Assembly (NCBI GenBank): GCA_036732565.1
Contig: DAINCF010000030.1
Coordinates: 1-24,051, forward strand
Direction: 5' to 3'
Source: JAIVJN01 sp036732565
GTDB lineage: Bacteria; Acidobacteriota; Vicinamibacteria; Vicinamibacterales; UBA2999
Length of the DNA stretch: 24,051 bases
The notes under the pieces are model-generated. The model made no database searches. It was given only the letters and a program-made list of their open reading frames with translations, and was not told where the DNA came from. A program made the position numbers and the translations under genes. Each line of letters begins with the position of its first letter. Position 1 is the first letter of the stretch. Positions 16,985 through 23,391 of this stretch are shown here, piece after piece.

Positions 16985-17476
16985 TTATCCGTTTCGAGCC
17001 CACCCCTGTTTGCGTACGGCTTGGCGCGGAGTCTTGGTGTGGAGAGCAATGGGCGGTGTCCGCTCTTCTGCGCCGCCGATCATCTGGCAGAGGCCGTTGC
17101 AGTAAGCCTCGTTCTGCTGTCCCCAGCGATCAATATCGGCCGAGAGCTCCTCGCGAAAGCGCGAGAGCTGTGCGATTCGGTCGTCGACCGCGGCGAGTCG
17201 ACGTTTGGCAAGCTCGAGGACGTGTGAGCATGGCGCTTCACCGTTTCGGCTCAGACGCAGGATCTCCTGCACCTCCTCGAGCGCGAAACCGAGGCCCTGG
17301 GCCTTTCTGATGAAGCGAATTTCTTCGAGAGTGTTTTCGCCATACCGCCGGTAGCCAGCGCGTGACCGTGCCGGCGCCGTGACGAGGCCGATGCTCTCGT
17401 AGTAACGAATGGTCGCTGGCGTGAGGCCAGTTCGCTTGGCGACGTCGCCAATCAGAAGCGCAGCCATACCACCCAT
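16985..17476 (-). CDS. MerR-family metalloregulator
   Basis: Residues 5-75 form the MerR winged helix: LLIGDVAKRTGLTPATIRYYESIGLV, then AGYRRYGENTLEEIRFIRKAQGLGF. A long dimerisation helix follows (HVLELAKRRLAAVDDRIAQL). Candidate metal ligands are Cys83, at the start of that helix where MerR and ZntR keep a ligand, and Cys126 and Cys130 in YCNGLC. The Cx3C loop differs from the Cx8C of Hg-specific MerR, so the effector could be Zn, Cd, Pb or Hg. It heads the operon with the MerT-like, barrel and MerP-like genes. ATG at 17476 has GAGGG upstream, but the predicted promoter would start transcription beyond it, favouring ATG at 17467 (MAALLIGDV). Confidence 0.94.
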   Translation of the reverse strand: MGGMAALLIGDVAKRTGLTPATIRYYESIGLVTAPARSRAGYRRYGENTLEEIRFIRKAQGLGFALEEVQEILRLSRNGEAPCSHVLELAKRRLAAVDDRIAQLSRFREELSADIDRWGQQNEAYCNGLCQMIGGAEERTPPIALHTKTPRQAVRKQGWARNG

Positions 17477-17506
17477 TAGAAACCCTCAAGTGGACTTGAT
17501 AGTCAA
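17476..17506 (-). promoter_or_regulatory. MerR-type promoter/operator of the metal operon
   Basis: On the minus strand a -35 hexamer TTGACT (17506-17501) is followed by a dyad tcaagt-cc-acttga (17499-17486) in the spacer and a possible -10 TTCTAA (17481-17476) after 19 bp. A long spacer with a dyad centred between the hexamers is the signature of promoters that MerR proteins untwist. The -10 would place the transcript start near 17469, just before ATG 17467, implying an almost leaderless message. Read from sequence by comparison with known MerR-type promoters. Confidence 0.65.
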
Positions 17507-17602
17507 GCTGTTTGGCTTATTCTCGCCTTTGTCACCAATCTCGCCGCACCGACCCCAGTCACCGGGCGCTCGTGAGGCTCGTGAGCGCCCGAGTCGCGAA
17601 CC

Positions 17603-17830
17603 ATGACTAGTTCAGAGACGGCGGGTGAGCCCTTCGCTCCCGAGCAACCCCTCGACGTACTCGTGGTCGGCGCTGGCCCTGCGGACTAACGCTGGCCGCG
17701 CAACTCGCTCGCTTCGGAGTGCGCTTTCGGATTATTGACAAACAGCGACCGAGCACGCGAATCGCGCGCGCTGGCGGTGCAGGCGCGAAGTCTTCGAGCC
17801 CGCGCAGGTCGTGCTGTTCGCGCACGACGA
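17603..17830 (+). pseudogene. N-terminal fragment of an FAD-dependent monooxygenase
   Basis: ATG at 17603 opens a frame reading MTSSETAGEPFAPEQPLDV and LVVGAGPA, then TAA. One base away the protein continues GLTLAAQLARFGVRFRIID, and after another frame change RARESRALAVQARSL. Together these give the dinucleotide-binding GxGxxG motif and the following helix of aromatic-ring hydroxylase-type FAD monooxygenases. After about 75 residues homology ends. At least two frameshifts and loss of most of the gene show it is dead. The minus-strand open frame covering this stretch (17607-18254) is a shadow. Confidence 0.7.
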
Positions 17831-17857
17831 GCGTCGGGCGACTCGGTTCGAACGGGC

Positions 17858-18065
17858 GAGATCGATCGGCTCGCGCTCGGCTGTGTCGCTGTGAAGGACG
17901 CTCAGAACGATCCCGAGGATGCGGCACGTCGGGCGCTCGAGCTCCTCGCGTCCCCGGTCCGAGCGCTACATCATCCATCTCGATGTGGACGTCGTTGATT
18001 TCACCGACGCGCCGCTCTCGGAACACCCGCTGACCGAGACTCAATCCCCACAATGCTGCGGCTGA
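17858..18065 (+). pseudogene. Fragment resembling an arginase/agmatinase-family enzyme
   Basis: One frame reads EIDRLALGCVAVKDAQNDPE and AARRALELLAS, and after a one-base shift ERYIIHLDVDVVDFTDAPLS, ending in TGA. The HLDVDVVD element resembles the metal-binding aspartate motif of the ureohydrolase (arginase) family. Only this central strip survives, directly abutting the monooxygenase fragment, so two unrelated genes were fused by deletion. The family call rests on one motif. Confidence 0.5.
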
Positions 18066-18250
18066 CACCGGGTTGCTTGAACGCTTCGCAGCTTCCTTTG
18101 CCGACGCGATCCGGGTATCGCGACCGACTCCACCGAGCGGACTCCGCTGATGGCCAAGTCGGTGCATCACGCCATTCGGATCCGAATGGACAACTGAACC
18201 GAACGGGTTGTCATGCCATCGCGTTTGGGGAGACAGGCGCTGAGCCTGCT

Positions 18251-18691
18251 TCAACGAGCGGTGATCTCGTAGGTGATCGCCACCGTTCCTTCAAGAGCAA
18301 TCGAGATGGTGCAGCGCTCCCGTGTTTCCTGCGCAATGTCCTGCAGCTGCGACTGACCGATGCCTTCCAGCGCTTCTACCTCGCCGCTCAAGTGCGATGA
18401 CTGGATGCGAATGCCGGCGGGTCCCTTCTCCGCCGTAATCGTCGCTGTCACAGTGACGCGACGTGCTCGGCCGCCGTGTCGGCCAATGAGCGAACGGAGG
18501 CCAATGCCGTAGCAGGTGGCATGGGAGGCCGCCAGCAACTCTTCCGGCGTGGTTTTGCCGGCCTCCTCCCCAGCGATGCTCGGGAACGTGGCGCCGACTG
18601 AGAAGGCACCAGTGCCGGCGACGACACGTCCCTCGCCACTGCTGGTCTCACCGTCCCACGTTAGTTCTGCACGCCTTGAGAATACCGCCAC
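18251..18691 (-). CDS. OsmC/Ohr-family peroxidase-like protein
   Basis: The 146-residue protein matches OsmC-like proteins over its whole length. Key residues are Glu50-Glu51 in TTPEELLAASHATCYGIGL with Cys60, and the second conserved Cys127 in TRERCTISIALEG. These two cysteines form the catalytic pair that reduces organic hydroperoxides in this family, usually with lipoyl or thiol reductants in the cytoplasm. The start is GTG at 18691, eight bases after GGAG. It follows the redoxin gene by 21 bp and closes the minus-strand operon that begins near 21345. The operon's other members are thiol or membrane proteins, so a role in peroxide or thiol stress fits. Confidence 0.93.
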   Translation of the reverse strand: MAVFSRRAELTWDGETSSGEGRVVAGTGAFSVGATFPSIAGEEAGKTTPEELLAASHATCYGIGLRSLIGRHGGRARRVTVTATITAEKGPAGIRIQSSHLSGEVEALEGIGQSQLQDIAQETRERCTISIALEGTVAITYEITAR

Positions 18692-18712
18692 AACAGATCT
18701 CCGAGGCTCCGG

Positions 18713-19303
18713 CTACTCGGCGTACTTCACCACGCATCCGTAGGGCCGCGTGGTCGCGGTCGGGATGGGCTTGCCCGCCATTCCCGCGATGAGGGCAGCA
18801 GAGACGAAGTTCGTCGCACCCTGTACGTCCTCGACGTCCGGAGTCGGCCGATCGTCGATCGCTCCGTTGTAGACGAGGACGCCGTTGGGATTGATGACGA
18901 ACATATGGGGCGACGTCTTGGCCTGATATGCCTTTGCCATCACGGCCTGCAAGTCCATCAAGATAGCGCTGGCGGCCCAGGCTTTTGATTTGGCGAAAGC
19001 GGTCGCCTGCTCTGCGGGCGCGGTTGTCGACACGGTGAGCCACACGACGCCCTTACTCGTCCACTCCTTCTGCAGTCTGGGCATGTTGCCACTGTCGTAA
19101 TGCTTCTGCGTGTACGGACAGCCAGGGTTGTACCACTCGAGCACGACCCATTTGCCCTTCAGCCCGCTCAACGAATACGTCGTGCCGTCGGTTCCGGCAT
19201 TCGAGAACGATGGCGCTGGCTCACCGACCTTCGCAGCCGACAGGGCCAGAGGGGCAAGCACTGCAACGGCGGCGATCAAGACGACAGACGCAAGCTTGTT
19301 CAC
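18713..19303 (-). CDS. Exported redoxin-domain (AhpC/TSA-type) protein
   Basis: The 196-residue product has a signal peptide (residues 1-23, ending LSAA) and a thioredoxin-fold domain. The redox motif is YNPGCPYTQKHY with a single Cys62 and no CxxC, so it is peroxiredoxin-like rather than a disulfide reductase. Further elements are WVVLEW, GVVWLTVSTTAPAEQ, the cis-Pro region KTSPHMFVINPNGVLVYNGAIDD and a C-terminal Cys190 that could be the resolving cysteine. The GTG start at 19303 overlaps the preceding TGA (GTGA) and has GGGAGA upstream, so it is translationally coupled to the DsbD-N-like gene. It probably acts in the periplasm, possibly receiving electrons from or acting on that protein. 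Confidence 0.9.
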   Translation of the reverse strand: MNKLASVVLIAAVAVLAPLALSAAKVGEPAPSFSNAGTDGTTYSLSGLKGKWVVLEWYNPGCPYTQKHYDSGNMPRLQKEWTSKGVVWLTVSTTAPAEQATAFAKSKAWAASAILMDLQAVMAKAYQAKTSPHMFVINPNGVLVYNGAIDDRPTPDVEDVQGATNFVSAALIAGMAGKPIPTATTRPYGCVVKYAE

Positions 19304-20154
19304 GGGTGTCTCCCTTGTGAGGACGTAGAAAAAGTGACGCGGGGCGAGACCTCGAATCCAGGCTGCCCGTCGAGGCTGACAATGCCAGGGAGAGATTCAG
19401 GAGGACGCGCGAGCTGCTGCGACTTCTTGAGACGAACTGTTGCGCGGCTTCCCCGAATCTCGACGTTCTGCGGCGCCGAATCGTCAATCTGGCTTTCCTC
19501 GATCGGGAAGAAAGTCACGTGTCTCGCCGCGCGATCCAGTTCGAGCGTGACAACGAAACTCTCGCCGTCCGCGACAGCCGCCACTTTCCAGGAGGGTGGC
19601 GCCGGCCGCGGCACTCGACTGAGTGCGGCGCGAATGTCGTTTGCCCACGCGACCGATCGATGGCCGTCTTCCGGGGTAAGCGGCACGGCCATCGACAAGC
19701 TGCTCCGCACTGATACGCAGACGTCTTTGCAAACCAGCCACCGGACGTCGAGCGTCACCGGAGCGGGCGCCGTGCCCGTGGGAACGGTTAACGTGAACGG
19801 CAGGACCACGTCGCCGTGGTATCCGTAGTTGATGAAGGGTCCAGCAGAAATTCGCTCGGGAGTGGGCCAGTCAAATCCCGATGCGGTCACGACTGACGGC
19901 GTGAGCGCGCGGATAACTGGTGGTCCTCCTGAGTCGCCAGGGTTCCGCCAATAGGTGTGCCAGCCGTCCCTTAACCGGAAGCGCAGCGCGGCGAGAAGCC
20001 GACCGCGAGCGTCGGGACCGTTTGCTCCCGCGATCAGCTCAATCGACCCCTGCGGGGTGTCAGCCACGCGGCCTGAGGGCTGGGTCGACTGCGCCTGCGG
20101 GATCGCACCAACCGCGAGAACGGCGGCGACGAAGAACCCGACACGTCTCGTCAC
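19300..20154 (-). CDS. Exported DsbD N-domain-like protein (thiol-disulfide domain without membrane part)
   Basis: About 284 residues. After a signal peptide (GFFVAAVLAVGAIPQAQS) comes an immunoglobulin-like domain of the type found at the N-terminus of DsbD/ScsB proteins: FRLRDGWHTYWRNPGDSGGPP, FDWPTPERI, GYHGDVVLPFTLTVP and WLVCKDVCVS. Cys142 and Cys146 of that last motif are the redox pair. The C-terminal 100 residues are a second beta-rich segment. The transmembrane and thioredoxin domains of full DsbD are absent and no CcdA-like gene is nearby, so an electron donor must be encoded elsewhere. I chose GTG at 20154 because it overlaps the TGA of the upstream gene (GTGA) and begins the signal peptide; the frame stays open 22 codons further up. 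Confidence 0.85.
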   Translation of the reverse strand: MTRRVGFFVAAVLAVGAIPQAQSTQPSGRVADTPQGSIELIAGANGPDARGRLLAALRFRLRDGWHTYWRNPGDSGGPPVIRALTPSVVTASGFDWPTPERISAGPFINYGYHGDVVLPFTLTVPTGTAPAPVTLDVRWLVCKDVCVSVRSSLSMAVPLTPEDGHRSVAWANDIRAALSRVPRPAPPSWKVAAVADGESFVVTLELDRAARHVTFFPIEESQIDDSAPQNVEIRGSRATVRLKKSQQLARPPESLPGIVSLDGQPGFEVSPRVTFSTSSQGRHP

Positions 20155-20720
20155 GGCGTCCTCGGTGGCGTCAGGCCGTTCATGCGCAGATATGGCACCA
20201 CCTGGCCGTAGTGATTCCACGTGTGCGAGACGGCGAATGCAATGGATCCGAGTCGCGTGTTGGCCGTCCCGCCGAAGGGTCCCTTGTACACCGTCAGCGC
20301 GTTCGTGGGATCGAGCGTGACCGCCGCGCGCTTCAGCGCGTCGAATGACGCCTTCAGATACTGAACGACTTCGGCCTTGCTCTGGACGCTATCGGGTCCA
20401 CGCTCGTCGGCCATATCCGCCGTCACCTTCTCGCCAAGCATCGTGGCCGCCACGAGATGCTGGACGGCTGCCGCATGCTTGATCTGCCGCGAGAAGGTGC
20501 GCACGCCTCGGAACGCACCGGTCGTGGGCACGAACTCGTACTTGTCGTCGGGCATTTCCTCCGCAACACCCGTGATGGCCTTCTCCACAACAACGATCAT
20601 CTCCAACGCGACGGCCGATGGTCCCGTCGATGCGTCGGCGTCGCTCTGTTGAGCCCACGCGGCATCGGGAAGAGACAGTCCCATGACGATCAGCCAGAGA
20701 GCGAGAGTCGTGCGCATCAT
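20151..20720 (-). CDS. DinB-like four-helix protein, exported
   Basis: The 189-residue protein has a signal peptide (TTLALWLIVMGLSLPDAAWAQQ) followed by a DinB/DfsB-type fold. The three histidine positions of that fold are recognisable: ...SRQIKHAAAVQHLVAATML (first helix pair) and VSHTWNHYGQVVPYLRMNGLTPP at the end, where HxxxH/HYGQ is the usual C-terminal motif. By family these bind a divalent metal and often act as thiol-dependent transferases (for example with bacillithiol or mycothiol). A secreted version is common in Acidobacteria. ATG at 20720 overlaps the upstream TGA at 20717 (ATGA). Its own stop overlaps the next gene's GTG. The substrate is unknown. Confidence 0.87.
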   Translation of the reverse strand: MMRTTLALWLIVMGLSLPDAAWAQQSDADASTGPSAVALEMIVVVEKAITGVAEEMPDDKYEFVPTTGAFRGVRTFSRQIKHAAAVQHLVAATMLGEKVTADMADERGPDSVQSKAEVVQYLKASFDALKRAAVTLDPTNALTVYKGPFGGTANTRLGSIAFAVSHTWNHYGQVVPYLRMNGLTPPRTP

Positions 20721-21345
20721 CGGGTTGTCGCTCCTCCACAACTGGCGCGATCCAGCGCCGCCCACAGTTCGTTCGCGCGGTCGGTCGTGACGAGCACCGG
20801 TAGGTCGTAGAAGGCATCGAGCACTGCCTTGGCCGACGGCGGGCCAGCGATGCTCCAGACCACTTCATTGCGATGCCGTTTGACGTCGAATCGGATGCCG
20901 TCGCAGCAGCGCGCTTCGAGCGCGGCAAGCCGATGACTTTCACGCTCCGAGAGCTCAGTTGCGCGCAACCTCCAGACCACGTCCTGGCCGTCACGCCTTC
21001 GCTCAAGCAGCGTATGGTCGAACAATCGGCGGAAGTCCGATGTCCGTTGCGCGCGATCTGCGGCCGGCAGGCGGCACACCGCCTCGGTCGACTCTGGGTG
21101 TTCCGAGGAAGGCAGGTTGGGTTGTGCTCGTTTCATGAAGAGATAACCGATGACGCCGAATGCGGCCGCGCCCGTACCGATGCCCAACACGGGTGTACCA
21201 ATGACGGGAGACCTGCAAGGGTGGCTCCGATGCCGGTGATCGCGAACAACGGCCCCAGGCAGCAGGCCACACACGCCACAGCTCCCCAGATCACGAGTGA
21301 AAACGCCGCGTTCCCGGTTGCAGCCCCCGCTGTTCGCGTGGGCAT
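20717..21345 (-). pseudogene. Membrane protein with CC motif plus cysteine-rich C-terminal domain, frameshifted
   Basis: Two frames give one protein of about 209 residues. Frame one starts at ATG 21345 (MPTRTAGAATG) and encodes a helix with Cys25, Cys28 and Cys29 (LVIWGAVACVACCLGPLF), then ITGIGATLAGLP. Frame two continues VIGTPVLGIGTGAAAFGVIGYLF as the second helix and then a soluble domain of about 115 residues with LAALEARCCDGIRFDV and VVWSIAGPPSAKAVL. The jump lies in a run of C residues near 21208, where one missing base restores the frame. A membrane half with CC and a soluble part with an ExxCC...RF pattern recall proteins found near mercury and copper genes. If intact, it is an inner-membrane metal or thiol protein heading the operon. 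A sequencing slip is as likely as real loss. Confidence 0.72.
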
Positions 21346-21371
21346 GTCTACAATAGGCAGAAGCGGGCCTG

Positions 21372-21402
21372 GCGTGACACAACGCACCCGACGGTGTCAC
21401 GC
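21372..21402. promoter_or_regulatory. 9 bp inverted repeat in the divergent intergenic region
   Basis: gcgtgacac (21372-21380) and gtgtcacgc (21394-21402) form a perfect inverted repeat with a 13 bp spacer. It lies between the start of the minus-strand redox operon (21345) and that of the sigma-factor gene (21486). Position and symmetry suggest an operator for one or both. No regulator is identified. Confidence 0.5.
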
Positions 21403-21485
21403 TGAGCCTCCAGCCGCCTATTCAATGTGAGGGGCGGACTCGGCTGGGATGGTTCCTCATCGTCGAGCGCACCGGCCGCGCCTCC

Positions 21486-22010
21486 ATGACGAACGAACAA
21501 CGGAGACAGGTTCACGAGGCCATGGTTCGCCTGGCAGCCGGGCATCGCGACGCCTTCACCGTCGTCTTCGACGGCTTGTGGCCGCACGTTCTTCGTTTCA
21601 TGACTCGAGCGATGCCGGGATACCCAGATGCTGAAGACATGGCTCAACAGACGCTCCTGAAGGTCTTCGCGCGCATCACGGATTTCGATACCACCCGAGA
21701 CGGCGTGTCGTGGGCGTTCGGTATCGCGAGCTACGAAGTGATGACGCTGCGCCGTCAGATTCAACGGCGTCGAGAGGTGCCCGCGGAGCACGCCAGTAAC
21801 CGTATCGCCGATGCGGTCACGCCCGAAGATGCCGCGATTGAAGGAGACCTGCAGCGCGCCCTGACTGAGACGCTGGACAGCTTGACGGCGGCTGATCGCG
21901 AAGCCCTGCTCACCGCGCCAGCGGGTACGCTGCCCTCAGCAACATGGCGAAAGCGTCGACAGCGGGCGCTCGAACGTTTGCGTGCGGCGTGGAGAAGACG
22001 GCATGCGTGA
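21486..22010 (+). CDS. ECF-type RNA polymerase sigma factor with shortened region 4
   Basis: The 174-residue protein has a good sigma-70 region 2: AFTVVFDGLWPHVLRFMTR, then GYPDAEDMAQQTLLKVFARI and SWAFGIASYEVMTLRRQ. Region 4 begins normally (LTAADREALL) and ends normally (WRKRRQRALERLRAAWRR). The stretch that normally carries the first helices of the HTH, of the LSYEEIAxxLG type, is replaced by the short TAPAGTLPSA, a loss of roughly 10-15 residues. Recognition of the -35 element may therefore be altered or lost. The start ATG 21486 has no clear Shine-Dalgarno; ATG 21522 is an alternative. Its stop overlaps the next gene by 8 bp. Being divergent from the redox operon, it may control it. Confidence 0.85.
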   Translation: MTNEQRRQVHEAMVRLAAGHRDAFTVVFDGLWPHVLRFMTRAMPGYPDAEDMAQQTLLKVFARITDFDTTRDGVSWAFGIASYEVMTLRRQIQRRREVPAEHASNRIADAVTPEDAAIEGDLQRALTETLDSLTAADREALLTAPAGTLPSATWRKRRQRALERLRAAWRRRHA

Positions 22011-22536
22011 CGCAAGCACGTTCCAGCGGGACGCGAGGAAGGCGTACGAGCGGGGCCGGCTGCGTGCAGCCCTCCGTGTGGCGGCAGTCATCGCACCGGT
22101 CACCGTGCTGGCGGCCTGGGAGACTGGCGCCGTTGCCCGAACGGTGGCCCTTGGATTGACACTGTGGTTCGTCGCCGTTTTCGTTCGATGGCGAATGCGC
22201 GATGGCTTCGCCACGGTCACGAACGGACTTCAATGCGGAGCTGTACCGCTGGCTGCAGCGCTTGCACTCTGTCGCTTCGCTCCATCCTGTCCGCCGATGG
22301 TGGCTCTCGCCCTCTGTGGAAGTACGGGACTCTTGGGCGGTGCGTTCCTCGGTCGGTCGCTCGCGTCGTCGACGAGGGTGCCGTGGCAACGATGGTCCGC
22401 AGCCGCGCTTGTCGGCGGTCTGATGGCGACACTGGGATGTGTGGCGCTGGGCGTCGGCAGTGCTGTCGGAGCGGCGATTGGAATCAGCATCGGCGCCGCG
22501 GTAGCGCTGACGCTGCCTGGCCCTCACCGCGCTTAG
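22003..22536 (+). CDS. Multi-spanning membrane protein encoded with the sigma factor
   Basis: The 177-residue protein starts at ATG 22003, overlapping the sigma gene by 8 bp. Residues 1-25 are charged and cytoplasmic (DASTFQRDARKAYERGRLR). After that come five or six hydrophobic helices, including VAAVIAPVTVLAAWETG, TVALGLTLWFVAVFV, VALALCGSTGLLGGAFLG and ALVGGLMATLGCVALGVGSAVGAAIGI. Cysteines occur in or near the helices (LQCGAVP, LCRFAPSCPP). Genes overlapping an ECF sigma usually encode its anti-sigma factor. The layout here (short N-terminal cytosolic piece, helices) could fit, but no ZAS zinc motif (HxxxCxxC) is visible. I name it only as a candidate partner. Confidence 0.8.
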   Translation: MRDASTFQRDARKAYERGRLRAALRVAAVIAPVTVLAAWETGAVARTVALGLTLWFVAVFVRWRMRDGFATVTNGLQCGAVPLAAALALCRFAPSCPPMVALALCGSTGLLGGAFLGRSLASSTRVPWQRWSAAALVGGLMATLGCVALGVGSAVGAAIGISIGAAVALTLPGPHRA

Positions 22537-22551
22537 ACTTAGACTAGCGCA

Positions 22552-22869
22552 TCAGCGGCGGCCGAAGACGATCACCATCGCGCCGACAATGCAGATCGTC
22601 GCGCCAGTGAGATCCCATCGGTCTGGCCGAACGCCCTCGACGATCCGAAGCCATATCAGCGACGCGGCCACGTAGATGCCGCCGTACGCGGCGTACGCAC
22701 GTCCCGCGAAGGCCGCATCCACTCGCGTCAACGCGTACGCGAACAGAATGAGCGACGCGACGCCGAGGGCCAGACTGAGGGCCGGGCGGCCCAACCGGAA
22801 GTAGCTCCAGAAGGCAAAGCAACCCGCGATCTCGAAAAAGGCCGCGGCCACGAAAAACACCAGTGTCAT
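22552..22869 (-). CDS. YnfA family (UPF0060) small membrane protein
   Basis: The 105-residue protein has four transmembrane helices and the conserved features of the YnfA/UPF0060 family: AAAFFEIAGCFAFW in helix 1, FAYALTRVD between helices 2 and 3, GRAYAAYGGIYVAASLIWL in helix 3 and DLTGATICIVGAMVIVF in helix 4. Length is normal. The family is distantly related to small multidrug resistance transporters; its substrate is not established. It converges on the sigma-factor operon with a 15 bp gap between stops. Confidence 0.95.
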   Translation of the reverse strand: MTLVFFVAAAFFEIAGCFAFWSYFRLGRPALSLALGVASLILFAYALTRVDAAFAGRAYAAYGGIYVAASLIWLRIVEGVRPDRWDLTGATICIVGAMVIVFGRR

Positions 22870-22980
22870 TTCAAGAGTCTAACTAGGGACCAGTTGATCG
22901 TGATCGGGTACTCGCTCCCCAGACCTGCGGATCGATTGCTGTTGACGGTGTCCGGAGAGAGCGAGCGAAAACCGCACGGC

Positions 22981-23391
22981 CTACGATCCGCTTCGCTCGG
23001 ATTCCCACTTCCAGAACATGGACGGCGCCAGGACTCGGATGTCACGGAACGGATCCAGGACAAGCAGATCCTGATCGCCGGTGACGATCGCCACGCAGTC
23101 ACCGGCCAGCGCAGTCCCTAACACAGCGTCATCATCGCGGTTGCGACAGACTGGCGGGTCGAGCACTTCTGGAGCGACGATCGTGAACCTCTCGCGAAAC
23201 AAGCGAAGAGCACCGCGCACGTCGGACTCACGCTGGCGGAACTTCCGCGTGAGCACGTCGTGCAGCTCGTCGAGAAGCGGCTGAGACGTAATGATGATGT
23301 GCTCGCGGACGCAGTGCTCCAGTAGGTCAGTGCACACGCCACGGGCGATGAGCGCCGCCACCAGGACGTTCGTATCGAGGAGCAACCTCAC
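22981..23391 (-). CDS. PIN-domain toxin (putative toxin component, PIN family)
   Basis: The 136-residue protein shows the PIN acidic residues: Asp6 in LLLDTNVLVAALI, Glu42 in LLDELHDVLTRKF, the Asp86-88 cluster in RNRDDDAVLGTALAG and Asp106/Asp108 in IVTGDQDLLVL. The order VTGDQDLL...L is typical of the COG1569-type toxins paired with ribbon-helix-helix antitoxins. It begins at GTG 23391, overlapping the antitoxin stop (GTGA). It is inferred to be a Mg-dependent RNase held inactive by the neighbour. Confidence 0.93.
   Translation of the reverse strand: MRLLLDTNVLVAALIARGVCTDLLEHCVREHIIITSQPLLDELHDVLTRKFRQRESDVRGALRLFRERFTIVAPEVLDPPVCRNRDDDAVLGTALAGDCVAIVTGDQDLLVLDPFRDIRVLAPSMFWKWESERSGS

Noticed and set aside
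17607..18254. 215-residue minus-strand frame
   Set aside because: Covers the antisense of two recognisable plus-strand pseudogene fragments and has no motifs.
22529..22550. gcgct...agcgc stem between the convergent membrane-protein and ynfA-like genes as a bidirectional terminator
   Set aside because: Only 5 bp of stem around a 12-base loop and no T-run on either side.
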